64,000 bases of DNA from Daphnia pulex (lineage: Eukaryota; Arthropoda; Branchiopoda; Diplostraca; Daphniidae): NCBI RefSeq assembly GCF_021134715.1, contig NC_060024.1:10044001-10108000 (forward strand), in the 5' to 3' direction. Below, one piece after another: positions 1-11,213 of this stretch; within the stretch, counting starts at the first letter, position 1; every line of letters starts with the position of its first letter. The translations under genes were made by a program, and so were the position numbers. The notes under the pieces are model-generated. The model was not told where the DNA came from and did no database searches. It worked only from the letters and a program-made list of their open reading frames with translations.

Positions 1-3000
1 TGTGTGTGTGTGTTATCGCTCAAACTTAAATCACTTTGGAGGGGGGTGAAAAAACAACAATTTGTGGGCCGTTATTACATTTTTACATCGGAGGAGTCTA
101 GCCGACAGGCCGGTCCGATAGGTCACAGCACGCGGACCTTGGAACCTCGTGTTTCATATGTATGTAATCTCGGGACAAGCGAACGAGAGCGAGAAAAACA
201 AGCTGCCGATCCTGGGACAATCTCATTGAAAAAAGACAAAAGAAGAATATTATAAGAGAAAAAAGAACCCAACTTTATTCGATATCAGCTATTCTGCTGT
301 CACTGACACAAAAACATCCTCCATCATCCCTCCTTTGTCTCTCCCCATTTTCTTGGATCGGCTCCCAAGTCAACGTCGACGCAAAATCTCGCAAATGCTA
401 CATACGAGATGACTTGCATTAGATTTAACTGATGCAAAGCGGAAGAGAGTTTAAGGGGGGGAAACAACGTTTACACAGACGGCAGTGTGGTACCGAATTA
501 GAATGTGTGGAGGCTCGCCCATGGTTCGTCGCGGTATGCGGGTGTTGCGTTTATTTTTACCGAAATCATGCCAACAAGCACGGGAGAGAGACAACGACGT
601 CAGCAGTCCCTTTTTTAGAGGCGAAGGAGGGGGGTAGAGAAATTCACGTGGGTCGGCGTCGATGACGACAACGCGGCGGTGAATATAAATTGTATTCCAC
701 TTGACTATATATCTCATCGACCTAATTCAATGTAGGTAGACAGGCAACTACTATAATAATAGCTGAATCGCATCCAACTATTTCCTTTTGCTCCTTCGTC
801 GTCAACGGCACGAAAATTCAGCCAATCAATTGGCGGCGAATTCAAGGCTAATTGGTCGGAACGAAGGATTAGATTGCCAAAGAGATGGAATGAGTGCACT
901 TGTGATGATAACTAGTCCAATTCAGACAAATTAATTCCCATTTTAAAAAGAGAGGGAAAATAGTACGATAAAAATCCAATATTTTAGATGATGGCAATCT
1001 GTTCCTTCACACACACACACACGCCAATGATGACAAATTGGACAGCACTTACCATCGTTTGCGAGTCTTCTATTCACTGTCGGATTGTAGTGTAGGTGGT
1101 TCGGCGGGTTTCTATTTCTCTTTTCTTTTGTGGCTACTTTTAGAACATGACTCGTTCAAAAAACCTTTTTTGAACTGGAAAGAAGAAAGGCGCACTTGAT
1201 GATTCTGATCCGCCGTGCGAAGGGTTCGACGTCGCCGACTAGCACTGATTGACAACGACGCTCTACACGAAGCGCCTAGACCAGATTTCCAGTATCTCCG
1301 GCCAAGGACTATCGGGCGCGTTCGTGATGTGTTTATACCGACGTCACGGGAGGCGGAGTGCGGAGTCAGCTGATGCGCCCAATTCGATTGATACATCTAA
1401 GATTCTCAGAGAGAGAGAGAGAGAAATCTCCCGGCAAAGAGCGATCGAAGGCTGGACGGAGGACTTGCGCAGATCGCTGTTGTTTGTGTGTGTGTGTGTG
1501 TCGCTCGACTATTGTTTAATTCCCAGTCCTTTGTGGTGCCCCTTAAAACTGGCCGACGAACGCGTGCACTGAAATCACGACTACAAATATCGTAATGGCG
1601 TCATTTCCCCCATCACACCACTTTACAAGATGCAACTAATGTACGACAAGACCCTGGGTTATTGCTCTAGGATACACTCAAGCCCTTCATGCACTTTGTA
1701 TAATAAAAGATGTGATTTGAACAAACGAATCTTTTCCCTTTTTAAAATTTCGTCGTTCGGCAAACAATCGATCCGGGCGACCCACTCACCACTTGGAACC
1801 GGAATGTTTGCTAACAGTCCACGACATTCCCGCCTAGAGATTTATTTCGCGCAGAGATGGAAGAAAAACAACAACAACAAGGACGTCTCTATCAAACGGC
1901 GCGTGATGGACAGCATATTATCAAATATAATTCCCATTTTTCTATCGTTTTGTATGTTAGTGGAGGCGCTGCCCAGCTCAACGATTCTTTTAAACGGCTG
2001 CTGTTGTAATATTCATCGACGTTACTGAATCATTTAAATTGTTTGATTGGGTTCGTTACACTCGGTCGCTCGAGTTTCCTGTAAAAATACGAGAAGAAAT
2101 CCGAACCGTTACATTGCAGCCCGAGCCGGACTCTCTCTCCCACTGCGTGTGCATATATATCCGGTGACCAAAATTATGGATCCCATGCTAGTCTAGTATA
2201 GGGCCAATCACACTTTGAGGAGGCGTTTATTATCGATTGACTCGAGAGCGTGTCTCGCTCTCTTCCCTCCTCTCTCACGATCTTATCGCCAACGCTCAAA
2301 GGCCCCCTTTTTTGTTTTACCACTTTTCGTTACGAAATACTCACAAAGTCTTTTTGATTGACAACTGACGTTCCAATAAAGGCGATCAAAGGTTTTGATT
2401 TTTGTTTGAGTTGTTGACGAATAAAAAACCGGCGCTGAGGGGAAACAGAACCCTATAGTGATAAGTCCCTTTGGGAAAAAAAGATGCTATAAGGTTGCTA
2501 GGTGAGAGAGTGCACAGCGCTGTGCTGACTTGACAAAATCACCGAAGGCCGTTGTTGATGATGTTAGTCGTCTTCTGGCTATTTTCAAAATGAACACACA
2601 GCAGGGAAAATACAACAATAACAGCCAATTGGCTCCTGTTCAAAAACAGTAATACATCGTGACTTTTTTAAAAAAAAGTCGCTCTCTCTCTCTCTGTAAA
2701 GGAACGTGGAGAGATGACGCAATAGACACCCCCGAGTTTCCAATATCGATGATAAATAGTGCCCAATGGACTAGCAGAACGCAATAAAGGAGGAATTAAC
2801 GGCAGCTCGACAGACTGCGGGCGAACGAAATCAGATTGCGTGAGGGAGGGATGAATTACAACGGATCTATCTCAGCAATTCCTGTGACAAATCCCTTCAT
2901 ACAAAATCAATAGAACTATTAATGCTGTATGGAAAGACAGGCTTTCCTTTCTGTACGTGGAAAAAAAAGTAAGATTGCGTTGCGGTATCGAACAAACTCA

Positions 3001-3392
3001 AAATCGTTCGTGATCATCAAGTATTGATTCGACAGATTGCATTAAGACCTGTGTGGCCAGGTGGCAACATTCGCAAGGATAAGTAATCGTAGTGTATAAG
3101 CTTCAAACGGGCCGAAATTCGACATGCAGACTTCGATCTAACAAATGACAAAAAGAATGGCGGTTTTGCATGTAATCATGACTCGTGCCATTGATTAAAC
3201 GATTTGAAAAATTGCGGGTTTTCTGCCGTCGATAATTTCTGAACGAGATAAGCACGCCATTTATTTTGAGAACCAGTGGCATTTGAATTCTGAAGCCTTG
3301 CGATACCGGTTTGGCTTCGTAATGAAACTATACATAACGATCTCAAAGCCATATTCTAAATAGTTCAAATAGAGTAAATCAGCAGACCGTTA
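1..3392. other. intergenic, no supported gene
   Basis: I find no reading frame with recognisable protein features on either strand. The stretch holds short simple repeats: TG at its left edge, CA near 1010, GA near 1410 and TG near 1480. A TATATA run lies near 2155. The region may carry the promoter of a gene left of the window, but nothing here decides that. Confidence 0.4.
3260..3265 (-). promoter_or_regulatory. polyadenylation signal AATAAA for the POLR2M-like gene
   Basis: TTTATT on the plus strand reads AATAAA on the minus strand about 130 bp downstream of the stop codon. It is the first canonical hexamer after the gene. Usage is inferred. Confidence 0.45.
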
Positions 3393-4428
3393 TTATTGCG
3401 TTCCCACGATGTTATCACTATCAGCAACTGCTTCAAAAGGAACCCAAATTGTCAAACCGCCTCCCGCTCCTTCTGGCTCATCATCATAGACTTCATGATG
3501 TTCCTCGGGATGAATAGGTACAGCATCAGGCGACATTTGAGAGAATTTTAATCGAGAACGCTCCTGTTCCATTAACTGAGATCAAATAAATAGACGCATT
3601 TACTTCAATTTTGACAACATTGAGCTTATAATAATACCTTCCGTTTTTCTTCAAGTTGAACTTGCAACTCTAGAGATTCATCTATCTGAATGGTTTTAGC
3701 ACCACCATTGTATCTGAATGTGGGTGGAGTTGCTGCAGTATTTTCATCCCACTTGTGAAACTGTTTCAATGCAGGATCTTGCTCATGGTATAGCGTTTTG
3801 AATGGTTTGAACTGGTGGTTAACTGGTTTCAGTTTTTCTACCTTTTCTGCCAGTCGCTTGTAGCATTGATCTTGCTCGTGAGCATTAATATCTGCCACAG
3901 TTGAAGGTGTCCTGTTTCAAAAGTGAATCCATGAATATTTAGAAGGTAAATACAATAATTTCATGTTGATTACCTTTCATCAATAACAATTTTGCTCATC
4001 TGATTTGTTGTCAAGAGAATGTCAACTATATCTCTGCTCTCATCGTTAGGAATTGCTTTTTGTTGATTACTGGGACTTGACTGTGGGGATGAGTTATCAG
4101 ACACAACTTTTCCTATCCATTCCATTTGGTTGACATTTGGGCAAGCAGACAAAGTCATTCCGGAAAGCATTTCAGACAATCCATCCGATTCTACTTTGAA
4201 TTCTTGTAATCTTTCATCAATCTTGGTATTAGTCTCAATAAACTTCTGTCCTTTATCAGGTAACCTCTTTAAAACAGTTCTAATAAAAATGACCAGAAAA
4301 TTATAAAATACTAGTTGTTTCAAAAGCTGTATCAATAAAAAGTGGGCATACTTGTTGGACAGAATCTTTCTGTGCCTTTGCTGGGCCTCCACTAATTCTT
4401 GGTAAGTCATCTTTTCGACGGGTTTCAT
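3393..4428 (-). CDS. POLR2M: DNA-directed RNA polymerase II subunit GRINL1A (POLR2M/Gdown1) homologue
   Basis: Four exons in transcript order: 4352-4428, 3974-4279, 3638-3911, 3393-3575. All joins keep frame and give 279 residues. Introns are 62-72 bp with GT-AG ends. The family binds RNA polymerase II and competes with TFIIF, making the polymerase dependent on Mediator. The N-terminal block RLPDKGQKF matches the RLPDKG-type motif of vertebrate GRINL1A, and IDESLELQ followed by a basic/glutamate helix matches its conserved IEESLALQ segment. The C terminus is acidic and ends in a hydrophobic tail, unlike the acidic vertebrate end. The middle is low in similarity and shorter than in human (about 370 aa). 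The start is the first ATG of the exon. Family membership rests on two short motifs and their order. Confidence 0.85.
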
Positions 4429-7186
4429 GTTTATGTATTAACACAGTAAAATATTTTCTATCAAGATTCTTCCGAGAACTGCTGTGGAAAGTGGAAATGT
4501 ATATTGTTGTTATTTTCAAAGAGATGGTAAAACCGTTCGTCAGCAGTTTAGTCGGTTAAGTGGTGGCGCTAACTCCGCTAAGAGCACTCAAACGCCCTCT
4601 ACTGTGAAAAATAACAAAATGTGGAATTTAAAAATGGAATTTAAAAATTCAATTTATTCCGCAATTTGTGCGATTAATTAAATTTATGTGCAAGAAAAAC
4701 ATTTTCTAAAGAAATTGTTTGAACGGTATCATCTTTGTTCATGAAACCCAACTAGACGATGAAAACGGAACCCAATTACGTATACGGCCGTGACCGCTCA
4801 GTAGAAGCGGTCAAACACATTAAGACACGTGTAGCTATGAGTATATATTATATAACTATAAAACTTTTGTTCAACTATTTACCGGAAGATGTTATTCACG
4901 TGGAAGTGCTAGGTCTATTGCTGCGTACATAATGAATGACCCAAATTCTATTTATTTAGACCTAATAGAGAAAAGAAAAATTTAAAAAGGTTTTCTTTCT
5001 CTCTTTGTGGAATCATTTTAACCGGGTTACTAGGTAACTAGGAAAAAAGAGTTATGAAAAATGGGTTGAGGGAAAATATCGTTCATATTTTGCCCCAGGC
5101 GTGACTGAACGAGACCAATTCCGTGAACTTGACTTCGCTTTCTACCGAAGACACGTGTAAAGCCTAATAAGGAATCCACCAGCAGCTAATAAGGAGTTTC
5201 CTTTAACAGGTTTCAAAGTTTCAAACAAAGTAAAATCCTGTGGAACAATTCATGTTTTAGTCAAAATTAATCATTTGGGATTTACGAATCATCTAAAAAT
5301 TATACCAACATAACCGATGCATTGTTGTTAAAATCCTTTTCAAATCAATTCAGCGAATTCGCGAGTATCCCGCTGATTGCCAAAATGCAAAGATGTAGCC
5401 CTTTGTCCCCTTCAATAATGCTACCAATTCGCCCAACGAGCTGTGAGAACATGTGTCGTAAAATGCTAGTTGACACATCAATTCGGATGTTATTTAGTTC
5501 CGCAAGGGCCGCGCCTCTGGAGAATGATAATGACTCGTCACAAGATAACACACAAAGTCCTGACCATGGCTTTTCTTTCTTTGGATTGTGGGAGGGAATT
5601 GGTCAGTACTTCATATGCTCCGTTAAGACAAGAAACGATACGTCACACAAGACATTTGGGGTCAATGACCTGCACTTCACCCGAAAGTCAAAAATTAAGT
5701 GAAACAAGGACTGTCTACATGACTTTAGTGTAACGCATACCCAATGCCCAGCATTTGTTTGTACAAGTTACCATTCATAAGCAGTACACGTTAAAAGACT
5801 TCTCTGTTGAGTTTTGGTTGTCGTCTAATGTCCTCTGCCACGTGTCACGTGTGTAACCTGTACATAGTGTGGCCATATGTAGCCCCAACCTGTTTCACCT
5901 ACTAACACCGTACGCACACGGACTTGTAGTCCCCCGAGCAGAGGAGAATTTTATTATTTTAGCTTCTATCTCCTCCTTTTCTTCTCCTCTCCAAAGTCAC
6001 GGTACGGCTGATGACAAATGAGGTCACGCTGCTCCACTGCTGTTGACTTCACAGCACCAGCCACGTGTAGCATCAGCTTTTAATAAAACTAAAATGCTTT
6101 TTTCATCCACGGACATTGTCTTCTTTTAATTTTTTTTTTCTTTCTTCAAAACTGTGTTATCATTAAACATAAAAATTTATAATCGTTCACTTTCCTAAAA
6201 GCAATCTTATCAAACAAATCCGTTTAAGCTTGTTTACGCATCAGCTCGTATTTAAGCACGACCTACGTAACATTAGGCTGAGTTTACACAGGTCAGTTGA
6301 CTATATATGGTTCCCCTCTGCCGCCATCCCAAGAACAACGGAACGAGCTCTGCCGATCCCTGAAAAGAATCCCCATGAATATTTTTCAGAGAAAGATCGT
6401 TTAAAGCGCATAATACCGTACGTAGCTGCTGAACATACGGAGAAATAAGGACACTAATGTGCGTGAGGTGATGCGCGAATTCTTCGTTTGTTGCTAAGCA
6501 CCGGGTAGAGGTGTCGGTAGTTTAATAGCAGCCATTGTCGCAATTTAAATGTTCAATGGCATTGGGTACACCGCTCGATACCTAATGTGGAATGAGGCAC
6601 ATAGAGTTCAATTTCAGATAAAGTTAAACACGTTTGCAACATACCAGATACTTTGACCTCCAGCAATGACATTTGGTCTCCTATAGCGAACACAAAGTAA
6701 ATAAAGGTCAATAAGTACGAAGAATGGCAACATTTTCTTAAATCAAAACAAGAATTTGAATAATTGAATTTCTAATTTCCTTTCCCCAAAAGCCGTTGTT
6801 AAATTTGGATAAAAGCAAAAACAAATTAGTTTGGAATGTTGTCAAAAACGTTCTGGGTCCGCAAATTGTTGCGTAAGAAAAACAACTATGCAATATGTTT
6901 TTCTTGCGCAATAGCTCGATGCGTATTTGAGACCACGTGAAGTCACCCTTGTATGCTGCGCACTAGCTTTTAAAAAAGTTGTGGTTTTGTCGTTTTGATT
7001 GTAACAAAGACGAGGATGGGAATATTGGATTTAATCGTCTGCCGCATCAGAATCCCCCCCCCCCCCCTCATATGATGACGCCCAGATTTCAAAGGTCTCA
7101 TCGGAGAGAACGAGGCTCGCCGAGGTGTGTGTCCAAGTCCGGGAACAGCTTCTTCACAACGGAGCGTGGCATACAAAAGTCCGAGA
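4429..7186. other. intergenic; one possible coding remnant
   Basis: Between the divergent POLR2M-like and mpaB-like genes there is mostly AT-rich sequence without a supportable gene. The exception is a protein-like minus-strand frame at 5345-5551, listed separately. No strong promoter beyond the TATA box at 7187 was seen. Confidence 0.4.
5345..5551 (-). pseudogene. unrecognised protein-like fragment
   Basis: This 68-codon minus-strand frame opens with GTG, not ATG, and the frame stays open further upstream. Its composition looks like real protein: a mix of alternating hydrophobic residues with SFSRGAALAEL and RIGSIIEGDKGLHL blocks. No splice-consistent partner exon was found on either side, and a 126-codon frame on the opposite strand overlaps it. 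It may be an exon of an unassigned gene, a decayed gene copy, or chance. I do not recognise a family. Confidence 0.2.
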
Positions 7187-7194
7187 TATAAAAG
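7187..7194 (+). promoter_or_regulatory. TATA box of the mpaB-like gene
   Basis: TATAAAAG lies in a GC-richer patch, followed by a non-coding first exon that ends at 7335 on a clean GTAAGT donor. The matching acceptor ends at 7571. The ATG is at 7649 in the next exon. The transcription start should lie about 30 bp downstream, near 7218. Confidence 0.6.
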
Positions 7195-7648
7195 CGCCCG
7201 GCGGTACAGCCTTGATAAAGCATTCACGCCGTAAGTCTCGTCTAGCGACGAGCTGCGAGCAAGGCCCACTCCCGCAGCGATCGAGTCTGGTCCCTACATC
7301 GACTTGTGTACAAGCGAATCGCTGCTTCTAGCTGAGTAAGTTTATTTACTGTCTTGTCAAATCTATTAGTTCAATTTGCTTTCAAGAACTTTAAAAAACG
7401 AAAGCATAGCCTAGTTTCAGTGGAAAATTTTTAACTAAACAATACGTTGAATTCGGTTGAATTTTCCCAAATAAACTTACTGGGAATTTTAGACAAATTT
7501 GACAGCAGCCATAATTGCTTGGAAACAAAATCTTGATAACTAATCAATTGGTTAAATCACTTTCATTTCAGGCGGGAAGAACTGCTGGGCGTTGGCTGTT
7601 CGCTTGACACATATTACGTAAAGGAAAGAGTTGGTAGAGAAAAGGGAA

Positions 7649-9222
7649 ATGGCTGATCAATGTCCCTATCTCGAGAAATTGGCGTCCTTGAATTCTGAGA
7701 ACCGGAATGGAAGCAGTGCCAACAAAACTGTTGCTGAGGGAAGATTACTCCAACTGCTAGAAGGTATTAAAAACAGATTCACGATAGAAAATCTTTTTAC
7801 AAAACATTGAGATACTACACAAGATAATAAAGATACTTCATTAACTCTGCATCTGTTTGATAACGCGGTTTAAAGGACAGACTGTGCCCGTCCAAATGGA
7901 CAATTTACCTACTGTACCGCCATCTTGGTACAATCCGATTAAATTTCAACAAGGCCAAAATTTTGCCCGCCGGCATTTTGCGGGCATTTCATTAGCTCAC
8001 TTCGTGTCACTCATCACCATGCTAACATCCCCTCAAATTCTCAAGGTCGGTCCATTCAAGGTCTTAAATAAATAAACAAAATGATTTTAACTTACCTTAT
8101 CTTTAATTAGCCGCTCATTTTCACGCAAAAATCCGAGACTGTCTTGAAATCTTTCAAACGCTACATTGGAACGGTTGTTCACATAACGTCCTGGTATTTT
8201 GGAGACGTGTGGCAGAAGGATGATCCAGCTCGACGATCCATCCAGATGGTGCGTAATATGCACGATCACGCATCTCGCCAAATCAATCATCCTGATCGAC
8301 GGCCGCAAGTTGACAACACGGCGATGGCTGAATGTGGTCAACCTTTCGATGATCCTTCAATGCTACCATGTCTTCAAATGGACACTCAAAAGTTGGCCGG
8401 ATGTCCGTACGTCGAAATGAGACGTCAAGTCAACAGCAATAATCAGGAAGATCCTTACGTCTACTTCAATCAATTCGACATGGCCGATTCTCAATTCGCT
8501 TTCGTTGGGGTAATTGTTCTCTTTCCACACAAATTCGGTGCCACCTACGCTACTGACGACGAACTGCGGGGATTCATCCATTTCTGGCGATGCATAGGTA
8601 AACGTTAATTAACCTTCCAATCAAAATATTGTTTAACCAATAAAATTTTATAAAGGATATTTACTTGGCATTGAAGACCGTTTTAACTTTTGCGACGACG
8701 ACAATTTGGACCTCACAAGGGACCTGTGCCGTCACTACCTGGACAAAGTAAACCAGTTTAATTTCCAATCAAATTTTGATAAATTGAAATTAACTTACCG
8801 AATTAACTCTGATGGAACAGATGATTAAACCGGCCTTGAAGGATGCCTCAGCTGAATTCGAGCATATGGCAAGAGCAGTGGCGAAAGGAGCAAGTTTGTA
8901 CTATCCGGGTGTATCCTTTGAGAGTCTGTTTGCATATTACGCAAACGTTGTTGGTTTACCACACACTAATTTCGTTAAGCACATGCAGATCTTTCAGTGG
9001 TTCTACTTTTGGTATTTACGTGTAGTGTTCTCTGTCCTTTGTTGGATTCCAGGAGTCATCCGGTTATTTAGTGCAATGACACTCTTTGCCATCGGCTTGG
9101 TTGTGGCTCGATCAGACACTGCCAGTTGGTGGCCAAAGAGCTGGAAACCGCCACAGGTTGGTGGACTCGACGTATTTTGGAATATAAAATCCAAAGCTAA
9201 AGAGGAGAAAAGTCCACAATAA
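7649..9222 (+). CDS. ER-bound oxygenase mpaB/rubber-oxygenase domain (DUF2236) protein
   Basis: Five coding exons: 7649-7763, 7876-8045, 8111-8597, 8656-8747, 8821-9222. All phases agree, giving 421 residues. A non-coding exon (to 7335) precedes them. The family shares a heme-type catalytic fold with latex-clearing rubber oxygenase and fungal MpaB; the arthropod members have no settled substrate. Visible family marks are the opening PSWYNP followed by FARRHFAGISLAHF, the helical block with ARRSIQMVRNMHDHAS, and FWRCIGYLLGIEDRFN late in the protein. Two hydrophobic stretches near the C terminus (VVFSVLCWIPGVIRLF and the following segment) suggest membrane association. The exon 2 donor was chosen because CAAG followed by GTCGGT joins to the next exon in phase. 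The next GT downstream would leave a stop in frame. The AATAAA at 9218-9223 overlaps the stop codon. Confidence 0.9.
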
Positions 9223-9223
9223 A
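9218..9223 (+). promoter_or_regulatory. AATAAA overlapping the mpaB-like stop codon
   Basis: The hexamer AATAAA contains the TAA stop (9220-9222). If used, the 3' UTR would be only about 15-30 nt. No other AATAAA on this strand appears until past 9490, where A-rich sequence could also serve. Confidence 0.4.
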
Positions 9224-9803
9224 ATTGGTACAACATAGAGCTTAAAAACTCCTGATCCTCGAATCGATACATAGAAATTGTCCCAAATCGGCGCTCATTT
9301 GGGAATAAAACACGTGCAGCCATTTGTTCAGATATCGGCTTAATAATCATGATCATATAAATGTTGATACTAATTATGTCATGTCTTACTACTTACTATC
9401 AATAAGCTTCTATCAAAGGTAACTACTGCTTCGAATGCAACGACCCTTGTTAGATATGTTTTTTTCTGTCCAACTCATCATCAATGACTAAATAAGTTAT
9501 AAATAAAAAAAATAAGCTGTACTCCACACTAATGCTGAAGCCATCTAATTCAACACTTTTCATCTGAATACTGATGTAAATTCAAACAATTTTATAGCAT
9601 GACTTGAAAAGATGACAGCTATCACCAAATTCTGATTATCATGAAAATTGAAGTATTGAATACGTGCCATGGATTGATTACAAAATGGGTTCATTAATCA
9701 TGCATCAATCTCTATCATTAAGTGATTCAAGTCTATAAACATTTAGGCTTATCCAGAAAAATCAATCTCATCTCAGCAGCAAAGAACTTTTGCCAAATAA
9801 TTT

Positions 9804-10019
9804 TTATCTGATTTCTTCTAACTGAACAAAGAGGGACAATTAATGATTTCAACATGGATAATTCGGGTGGTAGAGTACACGTGAAAAACTAAAAATAAGA
9901 AACAGATGTACCTTTTGCTCCTTTGCGTAATAACTGGATTGCAACATAAACTCGACGAGAGGACTCACTGATTTATTGTGATTTGCGACTTGGTGAAAGT
10001 ACTCGATGAACTCGACCAT
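9804..10019 (-). CDS. possible 41-residue small protein (two exons)
   Basis: Exon 1 is 9912-10019 (36 codons, ATG start) and ends on a GTACAT donor. A 90-bp intron follows. The second exon, 9804-9821, adds LEEIR and a stop after a TTTGTTCAG acceptor. The product would be 41 residues, charged and amphipathic, starting MVEFIEYFHQ, with no signal peptide or membrane segment. If not spliced the frame still closes after 57 codons. I do not recognise the family. The protein-like composition of exon 1 and the good splice sites are the only support. It could instead be the first exon of a longer gene or a chance frame. Confidence 0.3.
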
Positions 10020-11213
10020 GCTGCGCAGTGATCACCATTAGCGTGTTTATCTTAAATTACAATCCCGAATACTGCGAATACTAAACACGAGTGAACTGTG
10101 AAGTCGTAAACAGGTGGAATTAATTTCACTGTAAGCCATCTAGCGACCCCGGCGAAAACTGTAAAATCGAAACTAACAACAGCTGAGAGCTGAGTTGACA
10201 TAGAAAAAGAAATCTTATCTTATCTGTTCTATTTTCTCGAGCATTAACAACATCTTATTATGCTTATCCTTTGCTTAAACCAGATTTTAAAATGATTGAT
10301 GTACTAAAACTTGATTCGAAATTTATATTGAATTAAATTATAAACTGGCAATGTTTGTTTGTTGACATAAATTTGAGCCAAGTTGTCTGCAACAACTCCC
10401 CCTTTGTTTTTCCCAGTGAAAGTCTTTGACATCTGTGTTTTATATAAGCTATTTCGGAGAAAGTTGATTGACATCAATGACGCATTTAATTGTTTTCTAC
10501 AATTTTCGCATACATAGTGTTTTTTCGAGCAGTTGGCGAGTAGTTGAAGACGTCGCATATTGACCCAGGTACTTCTTCCATAAAATTTTAGAAATCTGAA
10601 TGAGGGTCAACAAAAATAACTGTGTGCCCTATATTGTAATATTGTAGGGCTTTTCTCTTTTAAAACATTTGCGGACACGCCTTCTTTAAATGTTCCTACC
10701 CCAAGAATAATTTCATTAAGTTAGAAGGGAAGTTTTTGTTAGGGAATTGGAGCACCTTGCTGGAGAAGAGATTAGATTTATTTTTATTGGGGCCATAAAA
10801 ATGTCTAGAAGGAGAAAGCAATTATGGGGGCAAACATGCACTCCAGTATAGGTTTAAACCTGCCATCACATCAGCAGTGGCCCTTCCCACTACTCTGTTG
10901 TTCTTGACAGATACTATCTGTCAAAAATGATAAGCCGTCATTCAAGCAAAGAACAATGTGTCTTGACACTTATGGCTGTCTATTTATTTTTCTTTGGTTC
11001 ACATAGAAAGTTACCTCTCAGTTTCAATCATTCTCATCTTTGCCCTTTGGTATTTAGCCTTGAACAAGTTTGTCTGATATTTCATTAGAGTTTGGTGCTC
11101 ATTGTGTGGTGGTTGGCTCTTTTCTTGTTGTCCACAATTACTACTGGTTAAATATACTATATTTCTTAGTGATGTAATCATTTAATAATTTCTTTTTGTA
11201 AACATTTTTAGCT
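10020..11213. other. intergenic plus probable 5' UTR exon and intron of Tret1-like copy 1
   Basis: The CCCAG/GTACTT junction near 10567 is a plausible donor for a non-coding first exon of the downstream transporter. The acceptor TTTTTAG at 11205-11211 precedes its ATG by two bases. A TATATAAG near 10440 could be the promoter for either strand. No coding sequence is supported. Confidence 0.4.

Noticed and set aside
10304-10558. 84-codon minus frame near 10.4 kb
   Set aside because: Contains a TATATAA run and no domain; the opposite strand has a likely 5' UTR exon donor for Tret1 copy 1.
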